This document shows positions 25,740-35,800 of a stretch of 64,000 nt of DNA, piece after piece (position 1 is the first letter of the stretch; every line of letters begins with the position of its first letter). Position numbers and translations under genes: made by a program. The stretch is taken from NCBI GenBank assembly GCA_000242935.3, contig CP007053.1:1922001-1986000 (forward strand), given 5' to 3'. The notes below the pieces were generated by a model. It did no database searches. It was not told the origin of the DNA and saw nothing but the letters and a program-made list of their open reading frames with translations. Source of the DNA: Opitutaceae bacterium TAV5 (lineage in GTDB: Bacteria; Verrucomicrobiota; Verrucomicrobiia; Opitutales; Opitutaceae).

Positions 25740-26765
25740 ATGGACCGTGCCCCGACCATCCGCGACATCGCCGCAGCGGCAGGCGTGCACAATGCGACGG
25801 TGTCGCGCGCCTTGCGCAACGACCCGCGCATCCCGGCGGCCACGCGCGAGCGCATTGCGGAGGAGGCGCGCCGCCTGGGCTATCGCGTCAACCCCGTGTA
25901 TGCCTCCCTCATGGCCAATGTCCGCGCCGGCCGGCTGGCCTGGCACAGCGAGACCATCGCCTACGTGACGGCGCCGGGTGCGCCGCAGGGCGACTGGCGA
26001 AAGAACCACGCGTTTCGCGAGATCTACCAAGGCGTGTGCGCACGGGCGGAGGCCTTGGGCATGACGCTGGATGTGTTCGAGGAAAAAACGATCATCGGCC
26101 CCCGGCTCGACGCCATCCTCAAGGCGCGCGGCATTCGCGGCGTAGTGATCGGCATGATACACCCGGACAATGTTCCCGGTCCCGTCGCCCTGTCGTGGTC
26201 CCGGATCACGGCGGTGCAGATCGAGCCGCATACGCACCTGCCCATGCTGCCCGGTGTGCACAATGACCGCGCGCGGATCGTGCAGGAGGCCTTCGCCCGG
26301 ACGCGCGAACTCGGCTACCGCCGCGCGGGGCTGGCGATTCCCGCCTTCTGGGATCGCTATGGCCACTGGCTGTCCGGATATCTGGGCGCGGCCTGGGGTC
26401 TGCCGAAAAACGAAACCGTCAGGCCATTTTACCCGACAACAACCTGGAACCGGGCGGGATTCGCCCGGTGGCTCCGGCAGGAGCGCCCCGAGGTGATCCT
26501 GACGCTGGATCGTGCCTTTGTGTGGCGCTGGCTCGGGGAGCTGGGTTTCCGCGTCCCCGGAGATGTCGCCTATGCGGAACTGGATTTGCCTCCGGACGAC
26601 ACCGCGACCGCCGGCATCCGGCAGTCCCACCAAACCGTGGGGGCCGAAGCCGTCAGCCTGCTGGCCAGCCGCCTGTATCACAATGACACCGGCCCGGTAG
26701 ACCGGCAAATGATGCTCCAGATATCCGGCCAATGGAAAAACGGCGCGACAGCCCCTCCGAAATAG
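25740..26765 (+). CDS. LacI-family transcriptional regulator
   Basis: 341 aa from the ATG giving MDRAPTIRDIAAAAGVHNAT; the longer upstream frame lacks family similarity. The helix-turn-helix and hinge are standard: IRDIAAAAGVHNATVSRAL, then RIPAATRERIAEEARRLGYR and VNPVYASLM. The C-terminal sugar-binding-like domain includes RGVVIGMIHPDNVPG, RTRELGYRRAGLAIPAF and the final AYAELDLPPDDTATAGI with the HQTVGAEAVSLL ending. The VNPVYASLMANVR version of the hinge is typical of Opitutaceae LacI paralogues. It is divergent from, and likely controls, the carbohydrate cluster 20237-25581. Confidence 0.88.
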   Translation: MDRAPTIRDIAAAAGVHNATVSRALRNDPRIPAATRERIAEEARRLGYRVNPVYASLMANVRAGRLAWHSETIAYVTAPGAPQGDWRKNHAFREIYQGVCARAEALGMTLDVFEEKTIIGPRLDAILKARGIRGVVIGMIHPDNVPGPVALSWSRITAVQIEPHTHLPMLPGVHNDRARIVQEAFARTRELGYRRAGLAIPAFWDRYGHWLSGYLGAAWGLPKNETVRPFYPTTTWNRAGFARWLRQERPEVILTLDRAFVWRWLGELGFRVPGDVAYAELDLPPDDTATAGIRQSHQTVGAEAVSLLASRLYHNDTGPVDRQMMLQISGQWKNGATAPPK

Positions 26766-26943
26766 ACGGCCGCGCGACCGGCGAGCCCGATGCCGGCGAT
26801 CAACCGATGGCAGAAACAGCCGTTCCGGCACATTCCCTGCTGCCGGCTGCGCTTTCCGTGTTTGCCGCCCCGGGCGCAGGCATGCCACGGTTTGCGCAAC
26901 CGTTCCGACCAGCCAGACTCACGATCACCACCACCATTCCACC

Positions 26944-28473
26944 ATGAGCGAACAAGGCCCGCTTCTCACGACCAACCGCAAGGCACTCACGATCAACCTC
27001 GACGAGGCGAAATACGGCACCTTTGCCGAAATCGGCGCCGGGCAGGAAGTCGCCCGCGTGTTTTTCCAGGCGGGCGGCGCGGCCGGCACCGTTGCCAAAT
27101 CCATGTCCGCCTACGACATGACCTTCAGCGACGCCATCTACGGCAAGGCGCCCCGCTACGTCTCGCGCGAGCGCCTCGCGCTCATGCTCGATCACGAATA
27201 CGAACTCCTCCGCGAGCGCCTTCATGAAAAACGCGGGGAGACCACCACCTTCTTCGTTTACGCCGACACCGTCGCCGCCCGCAGTTTCAAGGGCAACAAC
27301 GAGTGTCACGGCTGGCTCGGCATCCGCTTCCAGACCGAACCCCGCGGCCCCGTCAGCGACGTCACCATCCACGTCCGCATGTGGGACAAGGACAACCTCC
27401 TCCAGCAACAGGCCCTCGGCATCGCCGGCACCAACCTCATCTACGCCGCCTTCTATTACCGCGACGACCCCGAACGCTTCATCCAGTCGCTCATCGACAA
27501 TGTCGGCGCCGAACGCATCGAGATCGACATGCTCACTATGAGCGGCCCCGCCTTCGCCCACGTCGACAACCGCCTCATGTCGCTCTTCCTCGTCAAGCAC
27601 GGCGTCACCCATGCCGTCATGTTCGGCCCCGGCGGCGAAGTCCTGCAGCCTTCCGAAGTGCTCCACAAAAAACCCGTGCTCGTCGAGCGCGGCAGTTTCC
27701 GCCCCGTCACCCACGTCAATGTCGACATGCTCAACTGCGCCTGCGCCCAGTTCCTCCAGGAGTCCGGCGTGAAGGGCAAGGACATCGTCGTGCTCATGGA
27801 AATCACCATGAACAACCTCCTCGCCGACGGGCACCTCAACGCGCAGGACTTCCTTTCCCGCGTGGACCTGCTCGGCGACATCGGCTTCACGGTAATGATT
27901 TCCAACTACAGCGAATATTATCGCCTCACCACCTACTTCCGCCGCTACACCAACGAAATGATCGGCGTGGCCATGGGCATCAACAACCTCGTCGAGATTT
28001 TTAACGAAAAGTACTACGAGCACCTCCAGGGCGGCATTCTGGAAAATTTCGGCCGCCTCTTCCGATATGCCGTCAAGCTCTACATCTATCCCATGCAGCA
28101 GAGCGCCTTCGACCGTTACATCGCCAGCGGTCATCCCGCCACGCCCGACGGCACCATGCCCCCCTTCCCTGCCGCCGTCGCGATAACGCCTGCCGCCAGC
28201 CACCATCCGGGCACCTGGGCAGCCTCGCACGTTTTTATCACCGCGAAAAACCTGCAGGTCGAGGACCACCTGCAAAACCTCTACGCCCACCTGCTGGAAA
28301 ACCACTACCTGGAGCCCATTGTCGGCTTCAACACGGAGATCCTCGCCATCTTCTCGCGCGACGTCCTCCAGCGCATCAAGGCCGGTGATGCAACCTGGGA
28401 AACGATGGTTCCCGCCCCCGTTGCCGACGCCATCAAGCGCCGCGGGCTCTTCGGGTACGAAACCGTGACCTAA
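26944..28473 (+). CDS. Conserved cytosolic protein of unknown function (about 500 aa)
   Basis: 509 aa, no signal peptide or membrane helix. The opening LLTTNRKALTINLDEAKYGT, then FAEIGAGQEVARVFFQAGGA, AKSMSAYDMTFSDAIYG and RYVSRERLALMLDHEYELL, belong to a strongly conserved, widespread bacterial family; in databases it often bears receptor-like names, yet no beta-barrel feature is present. Further conserved blocks are VDNRLMSLFLVKHGVTHAVM, KKPVLVERGSFRPVTHVNVD, YRLTTYFRRYTNEMIGVAMG and EKYYEHLQGGILENFGRLF. Between about residues 394 and 418 a Pro/Ala/His-rich stretch seems inserted relative to the family as I remember it. It lies downstream of the LacI gene with a 178-base gap. Function unknown. 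Confidence 0.75.
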   Translation: MSEQGPLLTTNRKALTINLDEAKYGTFAEIGAGQEVARVFFQAGGAAGTVAKSMSAYDMTFSDAIYGKAPRYVSRERLALMLDHEYELLRERLHEKRGETTTFFVYADTVAARSFKGNNECHGWLGIRFQTEPRGPVSDVTIHVRMWDKDNLLQQQALGIAGTNLIYAAFYYRDDPERFIQSLIDNVGAERIEIDMLTMSGPAFAHVDNRLMSLFLVKHGVTHAVMFGPGGEVLQPSEVLHKKPVLVERGSFRPVTHVNVDMLNCACAQFLQESGVKGKDIVVLMEITMNNLLADGHLNAQDFLSRVDLLGDIGFTVMISNYSEYYRLTTYFRRYTNEMIGVAMGINNLVEIFNEKYYEHLQGGILENFGRLFRYAVKLYIYPMQQSAFDRYIASGHPATPDGTMPPFPAAVAITPAASHHPGTWAASHVFITAKNLQVEDHLQNLYAHLLENHYLEPIVGFNTEILAIFSRDVLQRIKAGDATWETMVPAPVADAIKRRGLFGYETVT

Positions 28474-28609
28474 GCCCCGGCTGTCCCTGCAAGGCAGCGG
28501 ACGCCGGCCGGCCGGATTTTAGCCATTGACGGACCGCTCCGCCGTCTTCTTTGTCGCTCCCCTTCCCTCGTCGGAGGCGCCTTTGCCGGTGTTTCCGACG
28601 GAAGCTTCC

Positions 28610-28699
28610 GGAGAGGTGGCAGAGTGGTCGAATGCGCGCGCTTGGAAAGCGCGTGTAGCCGAAAGGTTACCGGGGGTTCGAATCCCTCCCTCTCCGCCA
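28610..28699 (+). tRNA. tRNA-Ser (anticodon GGA)
   Basis: 90 nt including an encoded CCA. Acceptor GGAGAGG pairs with CCTCTCC. The anticodon arm CGCGC-TTGGAAA-GCGCG gives anticodon GGA, and the long variable arm GTAGCCGAAAGGTTAC is typical of class II serine tRNAs. The T-arm GGGGGTTCGAATCCCTC contains the TTCGAAT loop. It reads serine UCC/UCU codons. A decayed tyrosine recombinase follows within 70 bases, so its 3' end is a likely integration site. Confidence 0.95.
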
Positions 28700-28768
28700 T
28701 TACTCATTACAAAACAACGAGTTAATACGCCCGATAATCGATTTGCCAGTTGACGTGGCAAATCGGCC

Positions 28769-29438
28769 ATGGAGCAAGGCAGTCCGTTCGTCATCACTCC
28801 CTTCACGAATCCCTCCGGGGAGATCGTTTTTCGCGTCACCGGCTGGCCCGACGGCAAGCGCATCCGCAGAAACTTCCCCACTCGCGCCGAGGCGGAAGCC
28901 GAACGCCAGGTTCTCATCGTTCAAAGCCTGCAAGGCGAAGCCGGCCCCTGCCCCCCGTTCCGTTCTTCGCGCTCTGTCTGTTCGCCGACATCCGGCCCTG
29001 CCTGCGCACCGGTGAAATCCTCCGGCTCCAACCCTCGGATGTGAAAACGGAAACCAACGTGATTCGCATCGATGGCGAAGTCTCCAAGGTGCGCGAGCCG
29101 CGCAACATCACGATTCAACCCAACCTGGTCGCGTGGTTGCGGGCCTATCCGTTGATAGAAGTTCCCGATCATCCCGACCAACCTCCAGCACATCCGGGAA
29201 AAGGTGACGCAGAAATTCCCGCTTTCGCACGATGTCATGCGGCACACGTTCATTTCGATGTTCGTGGCGAAATTCCGCTCCATCGACGATGGCTGCGCTG
29301 CAAGCGGGCAATCCGGAGAGCATCATCCGCAAACATTACCTCGAACTGAAAACCCCCGATGAAGCGGAGCAGTTCTTCGGTACCCTTCCCAAAAAAGCGG
29401 ACGCCGGCCCCTCTCCGGCAATGCCTATCGCAGCCTGA
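28769..29438 (+). pseudogene. Decayed tyrosine recombinase (integrase) next to tRNA-Ser
   Basis: Fragments of one phage-type integrase lie in three frames. Frame 1 starts MEQGSPFVITPFTNPSGEI and continues FRVTGWPDGKRIRRNFPTRA, an N-terminal arm. Frame 2 (about 28960-29155) gives FFALCLFADIRPCLRTGEIL with the first catalytic Arg, then EVSKVREPRNITIQPNL. A later frame gives SHDVMRHTFISMFVAKFRS with the His/Arg box, and the last gives LQAGNPESIIRKHYLEL with the catalytic Tyr. At least two frameshifts and loss of most of the core-binding domain make it inactive. Its position 3' to a tRNA gene is typical of integrative elements. Confidence 0.8.
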
Positions 29439-29885
29439 TTCCGGCCTGCCGCCAACGCGGCCCTTGACCGCGTGGGCTCGGGCATGGAAACGAAACCGCC
29501 CCCACGCAAGACTCGCTCACAGACATCGTCGGCCTGCGCAACAGCGGGATTTTTCCCATCAACAAAGAGCCCTCCATCGGCACCCTGAGCAACTGGACGA
29601 AACTCCGGCGCATCCCTCGCCACCTCTTCCCGGGACTTAACGGCTACCCTGCCGTGTGGGCTTTCCGCTTTGATGAATTCCATTCCGTTTACTCGTCCTG
29701 TCCACTCGATGTCTTCGCTTGTCGTGCAGAACCTGTAACATGATGCCGAGTTGCGGCTGACACCAGCCGTCCAAAGTGGGAAAAGGGAATGGCCCATTAT
29801 ACAGCGTTTACCCGACTACCATCTACCCCGGGGTATTTAGTATCATTAATCATTTGGCTGTCCGCCAGAATGTCCGATCAACCTA
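29439..29885. other. Gene-poor tract after the integrase remnant
   Basis: 447 bases without an intact gene. One frame on the + strand (about 29510-29740) reads NSGIFPINKEPSIGTLSNWT, then KLRRIPRHLFPG and AVWAFRFDEFHS. This vaguely recalls an excisionase-type helix-turn-helix and could be another relic of the same element (weak). The last 60 bases are AT-rich (GGTATTTAGTATCATTAATC) and probably carry the promoter of the giant gene that follows. Confidence 0.4.
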
Positions 29886-32800
29886 ATGAAAGCTACTCAC
29901 ACGCGCAAGCACTTCACCGTCCTTCTCATCACTTCGGTAACCACATCTGATTGGTCTGCGATCGCGTCTGTGCTGGTATTCACGCTTGCGCTTTTTGTGT
30001 CCGGACAACTCTGCGGCTCCACTTGGAACGGTTCCGCCAACAGCAACTGGGACACCGTCGCCAACTGGACCGCCACTGGCGACGAAACGCTTCCCCCCAA
30101 CCTTGCCGGAGCCATTGCCATCTTCAACACCAGTCAGGCCGCGCTTGGCGGCAAGACCATTACCCTCGAATCCGATATCACTTTAGGCAAACTCCAACTC
30201 GACGGCACCACGACAGAGACGGCGTTCAATTTTTCAGGAGGAAAATTCATTTTCGACAATGTCGACACGACCGCCGAACTCCTCCTATCCGGCTCCAACC
30301 GCGTAACGTTCAACAGCGCCATTGAGCTCCGCAGTCATCTCAGTCTCAATACCAGCACCCCTACCACCACCCTCACCCTTGCGAGCGCGATCACTGGCAA
30401 CGGTTACAAGATCACCAAAGCCGGTTCCGGCACCACCATCTTCACCGGAGCCAACAAAACCTTTTCCGGCGGCCTCGACCTCTTCGCAGGCAAACTCGAA
30501 ACCACACTTGCAAGTGCAACCAACGCGCAGCTCGTGATCGGTGCGCTTGATGCAGCCAGAAACTACCTCGGCACAGGCGACATCAAAGTCGGCAACACTG
30601 GCACCCAGCTTGAAATCAAGTCCGCCATCGGCAACTACGCCAACCAAAGCGTAGCGCTCAACGGCAGCACGGTGACTTTGGAAACCGGAGGCCAGCTACG
30701 CCTCTCCGAGACAGACACCCGCAATAAATTCACGCTCAACCTCAACAGCGGCACCCTTGATGGCGGCACCAACGCCACGCACGGCACCCTCTACCTTGCG
30801 GGCACCGACCTCGTTTACAACGCCAGCGGGCAAGGCGGCACCACCATCGTCAACACGCCCAACCTCGAGTTCGACACCTCGGTCAACACGACTGCCATGA
30901 GTGTTCTCCTCAACGGCAGCACCCTCGACGGCTTTGGCATGGTGACCAAAACCGGCGTCAACGTCCTCAACTTCACCGACACCCTGAACAGCGCCACCTT
31001 TGGTTCGCGCGACTTTTTCCACGAAGCCGGCGTCATCAATTTTGGCCTCGTCACCCTCGACATCACCAACGGACTCACCTTTTCCAACCTCACCCCCACG
31101 ACCAACGTACTCCAGCCGACCGGTCTGGCCACCTTCGGCAAAGCCAACCAAATGCGGTCCACTGGCAACAAGCTCAACGCGCTCGATGGAGCCACAGGTT
31201 CGCTCAAACTCGGTGGTTTCAACCAAACTTTTGGTACCATCACTCTGGGAGCTAATTCCAACCTCGGTCTCTACCTGCAACCCGCCACCCCTGCGGCCAC
31301 CCCCATCAACCTCACCCTTGGCAGTGTAAGCACCAGCACTTCCGGCAACGAACGGCTCTCCATCTACGACTGGCGCGGCAACCCCGCCTCCTACCGTCTC
31401 ACCGGCAACGCCACGGTTACTGACAACGTTACCCTCTCCGACCTTTCCTCTGACCTCGGCAAGATTTGGTTTCGCGGTTTCGATCCCGGTGCCGTGCGCG
31501 ACGCCGATGGCACCCTCCGTCCCGTCGATTTTCTCCACACCACCTGGATTGGCGGCACTGGAACCACCACCCCGTATAAAAAATGGTTCGACTTCGCCAA
31601 CTGGTCTGTTGACGCCCCCAACCACGCTGGCGCGACCGTGACCTTGAGTGGGGCTGCCGCGACCACCACCACCCTTGAAAACCAGACTGCCACCATTGGA
31701 CACATCATCACCAATACGACGTCCACCTTCAGCATCAGCACCGGTACCCTCGCCTTCGATTCCGGCGTCGCCAACACTGCCTCGACCATCAGCGGCACCG
31801 GTGGCGTTAACATCCACACGGCTGATCTGAAGAATAACCTCACAATCAATTCGGGCCTCGCCGCCGTAGTCACCGGCGTCCTCAAAGGCAACGGGGACAT
31901 TACCATCGATTCTGGCGGTCTCCACCTCGGCACTGCCAATATCAACACCACTGGCTATCGCGGCACCACCACCCTCAACAGCGGACGCCTCACCATCGGC
32001 AACACCACGCAAGTCCTTGGCTCCTTCGACAACCTCCTCGTTATCAATGGTGGAGAGGTTTATGGCGGCACCAATGCCTCCAACGTCCGCACCCTCTCCA
32101 ACCAGGTCGACTTCGCTGGCGACTTCACCGCCAGCTACATCAAATTCGCCTACGCTGGTGACGTCTCCTGGACCGGCACCCGCACCATCACCGGCGAAGG
32201 CACTGTCGTCTTTGACGAACCCCTGCGCCTCACCGGCGACGGCGCTCTCGTCGTTTCCGGCGGCAGCAACAACGGCGACTTCCACTTTAACAACAATAAC
32301 AATGATTTCACCGGCGGCCTCACCCTCCTCCCCCGCAAAAACTACGCCACCGGCAGCGCCTACGTCTCCCTGCGCGGCGACATGACCCTCGGCGCCGACG
32401 TCCAGGATCAAAACTACCTCGGCTCCGGCTCCATTCACGCCTACGCCGCCCTCAACATCGCCACCAACAACCACGCTACTACCCTGCGCGGCGCAGTCAT
32501 CCTCGACAACGCCGTTACCAGCGCTGCCGGCGGTGCAAAGATGACCTTCACTGGCGGCGGCAAAGTCACCCTTGATTCCACCGCCACCCTCACCCGGGTC
32601 GGCAACAGCACCTCTGCCCTCATCACCGACGGCGACCTCGCCATCAACGGTGCCACCCTCGTCGGCACCCCCGGCCTCACTTTCAACCCCGGCACCAACG
32701 CCACCTCCACCATCACCTCCACCGTCGGCATCACCGGAGTCGGTGCCATCATCAAAAACAACGCCGGCAGCACCATCCTCGATACCCCCATCTCCGCCAC

Positions 32801-35800
32801 CTCCCTTACTCTCAACGGAGGCGCATTCGTCCTCAACCGGCACACCTCCATACTCGGCGCCCCCGGCGCCACTCTCGCTGCCGGCACTCTCTACTCTGTG
32901 GGCGGCAGCGAAGACGCCCCCATCGACAACCGCTTCGGCCTCCTCACCCTCACCGGCAACGCCTCCATTTACCTCGAAAACCACTCCTCCATCAGCTTTA
33001 CCAACGTCACCAACGGCTCCTGGTCCACAGGCAAAGGCTACTCCCTCACCTTGCAAAACAACACCGGCCAGTGGTCCACTGCCGCCCACCCCGAACTCAG
33101 CGACACTTATGTACGCTTCGGCGACATAACCTATTTTAACGCCGCCAAACTCGCCGAAATCTCCTTCACCGGCTACGAAGCCGGAGCCGAACTCGTCAAA
33201 CAAGCCGGCACCGGCTACTGGTTCCTCGCCCCCACCGGCAGCGCCCTCACCGAATGGCGCGGCTCCGCCGACACCGGCATCCCCGTTGACCGCCTCTGGA
33301 GCACCGCAAGCAACTGGGTGGGCGACATCGCCCCCAACCGCGCTGGCATCGTCGCCGCCATCCGCGACCTCGACGGCCTCCTCAACAACAACCAAATCAT
33401 TGTCGATCAAGACGTCACCATCGGAAAACTCCGCATCGAAAGCAACGGAGCCCAAGCTTTCTCCATCACCTCGAACAACAACGCTACCATCACCTTTGAT
33501 AATCACGGCGACGGTGCCCAGCTCACCGTTACCGGCGACAACAGCAGCACCCTCGCTGCCAACCTCATCCTTCAGGCCGACGACACCCTCGCCCTCCATC
33601 ACATCGGCAAAAAAATCCTCACCCTTTCCGGTAAAATCACCGGCGACGGCGGCATCGTCAGCGACTACGCTGGCCCCGCCTCCGACACACAACTCGAAAC
33701 CGGCATCATCCGCTTCGCCGGTAACACCGGCGCCAGCACCTACACTGGCGGCTTCTGGTTCACTGGCGCCGTCGGAGAAGACACCTCCCTGGCTCGCAAA
33801 GCCCGCAAAATCATCATCGCCACCGACGGCAGCATCTTTGGCCAAGGCGCCCACACCGGCGACCCCGCCACCAGCACCCAGGCCCTCCACATCGGCAACA
33901 GCACCGGCGGAGGCTCCGGCTGGTACCACATCGAAGCCGAAGGTGCCCCCCGCACCGTCAACGCCTCCGTCCGTTTCGACGGCAACCTCTTCATCACACC
34001 CGGCAACGCCCTCACCTTCCAGAGCACTGAGTCCAGCTATATCACCGCCGGTCTGAAAAAACTCGATGGCAACGGCTCCATCCTCCACCTCCGCACCCCC
34101 ATTGCCGGCCCCGGCGGCTTCCAGCTCGGAGGCACCAACCAAACCGTCAACTTTTACAACACCAACACCTTCACCGGCGGCATCTACTTCAAACAATCCT
34201 ACAGCCCCACCCTCGGCATCGGCGCCGACAACGCCCTCGGTACTGGCACCATCACCTTCGACGCCATCAACCTCGGCAACGCCCCCAGGCTCTCCGCCCT
34301 CGACGGCCCTCGCATCCTCTCCAACCAGTTCATATTCAACTCCACCACCGTGTCCCCGACTGGAGACTCCTCCATCAACTCCACCGTCCGCTTCACCGGC
34401 AACCTCACCCTCAATCACGCCGGCCGCAGCCAGTTCCTCGTCACCCCCGGCATCAACGTCGTCGGCACCACCGACCTCGTCACCATCACCGCCGGCCACA
34501 CCTTCGAAGGCATCGGCGGCTTCATCAAAAACGGCGACGGCACCCTCCGCCTCCTCGGCGCCCACGAATACCAAGGCACCACCGAACTGCTCGCCGGCAC
34601 CCTCCAAGTCGGCCACAACAACGCCCTCTCCACCGGCCCCCTCTCCTTCACCGGCTCCGGCACCCTCGCCTCCTTTGGCGGCGCGCGCACCCTGGCCAAC
34701 AAAATCAACTTCCTCAACGCCACCATCGGCCTTGATGGCACCGCCGGACTCCTCACCCTCAACCCCGGCGTCGCCAACGGTGACACTGCGCTCACCCGAC
34801 AACACACCTTCAACGTCGCGGGAGACGTTGCCTTCGGCCAAAACCTGAAACTCACCGGCACTGGCGGTCTCACCAAATCCGGCCTCGGCACCCTCACCCT
34901 CAACAACGCCAACGCCACCTACACCGGAGGCACCACCATAGCCGACGGACTCCTCCGCATTGCTGCCACTGGCGACGTTACCCTTGGCCGCGCCGCCGCC
35001 GGACAAAACCACCTCGGCACCGGTGCCGTCTCAGTCAGGAACACCACCAACCTCACCCCCTCCACCCTTGAAATCGTCACAAGCAACGGAGCCAACGTCC
35101 GCATCGGCGGCAACCTCTCCATCATCGGTTACAATGCCAGTGCGCTCTCCTCGCTCAACATTACCAACGCGCCTGGTGCAGTCTCCGGCTCCAACATCAA
35201 AACCTGTCTTGATGCCAACCAGACCATCAGCGGCAACAGTTTCGGTTACCTCCGCACTCCCGGCCAGCTCATCAAGACCGGCGTTGGCACCACCACCACC
35301 ATCAGCGACGTCAACATCGTCACCCCCGAACTCATCATTCAAAGCGGCACCCTCTCCCTCGGCGGAGCCAACCTCGCCTCTGGCATCCAAAAATTCACAC
35401 TCGGCAACGGCACCCTCCAGACCAACGGCACCAACCAGACCTTTGCCACCGCAGGCACCTTCAACCTCGCTGGCGACGGCACCATCGACATGGGCGGCAG
35501 CAGCCTCCTCACCTTCAACACCGTCGGCACCTGGGCCACCGACGGCTCCCTGTCCATCGACAACTGGGCTGGCACACTCCTCTACGGCGGCGGCTCCAGC
35601 CAACTACGCTTCACCACCGACGTCACCGGCCTGTTCACCAACGCCATGCTCAGCAGCATCATCTTCGGCGGCACCGACATCAGCTACGCCCCTGGAGCCA
35701 GAATCGTCAAAAACGCCACCGGCTACTACGAACTCATCCCCCTCGGAGCCAGTTCCGAGTGGAACCACCTCGGCAGCGGCTACAACTGGGGCACCGCGCA

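Noticed and set aside
26944-28473. TonB-dependent receptor
   Set aside because: The family is sometimes named so, but there is no signal peptide, plug domain or barrel strand pattern here.
30696-35012. 1438-codon open frame on the minus strand inside the giant PEP-CTERM gene
   Set aside because: Low-complexity Gly/Val/Glu sequence, the mirror of the repeated Thr/Gly/Ala codons of the sense gene; no signal peptide or motif.
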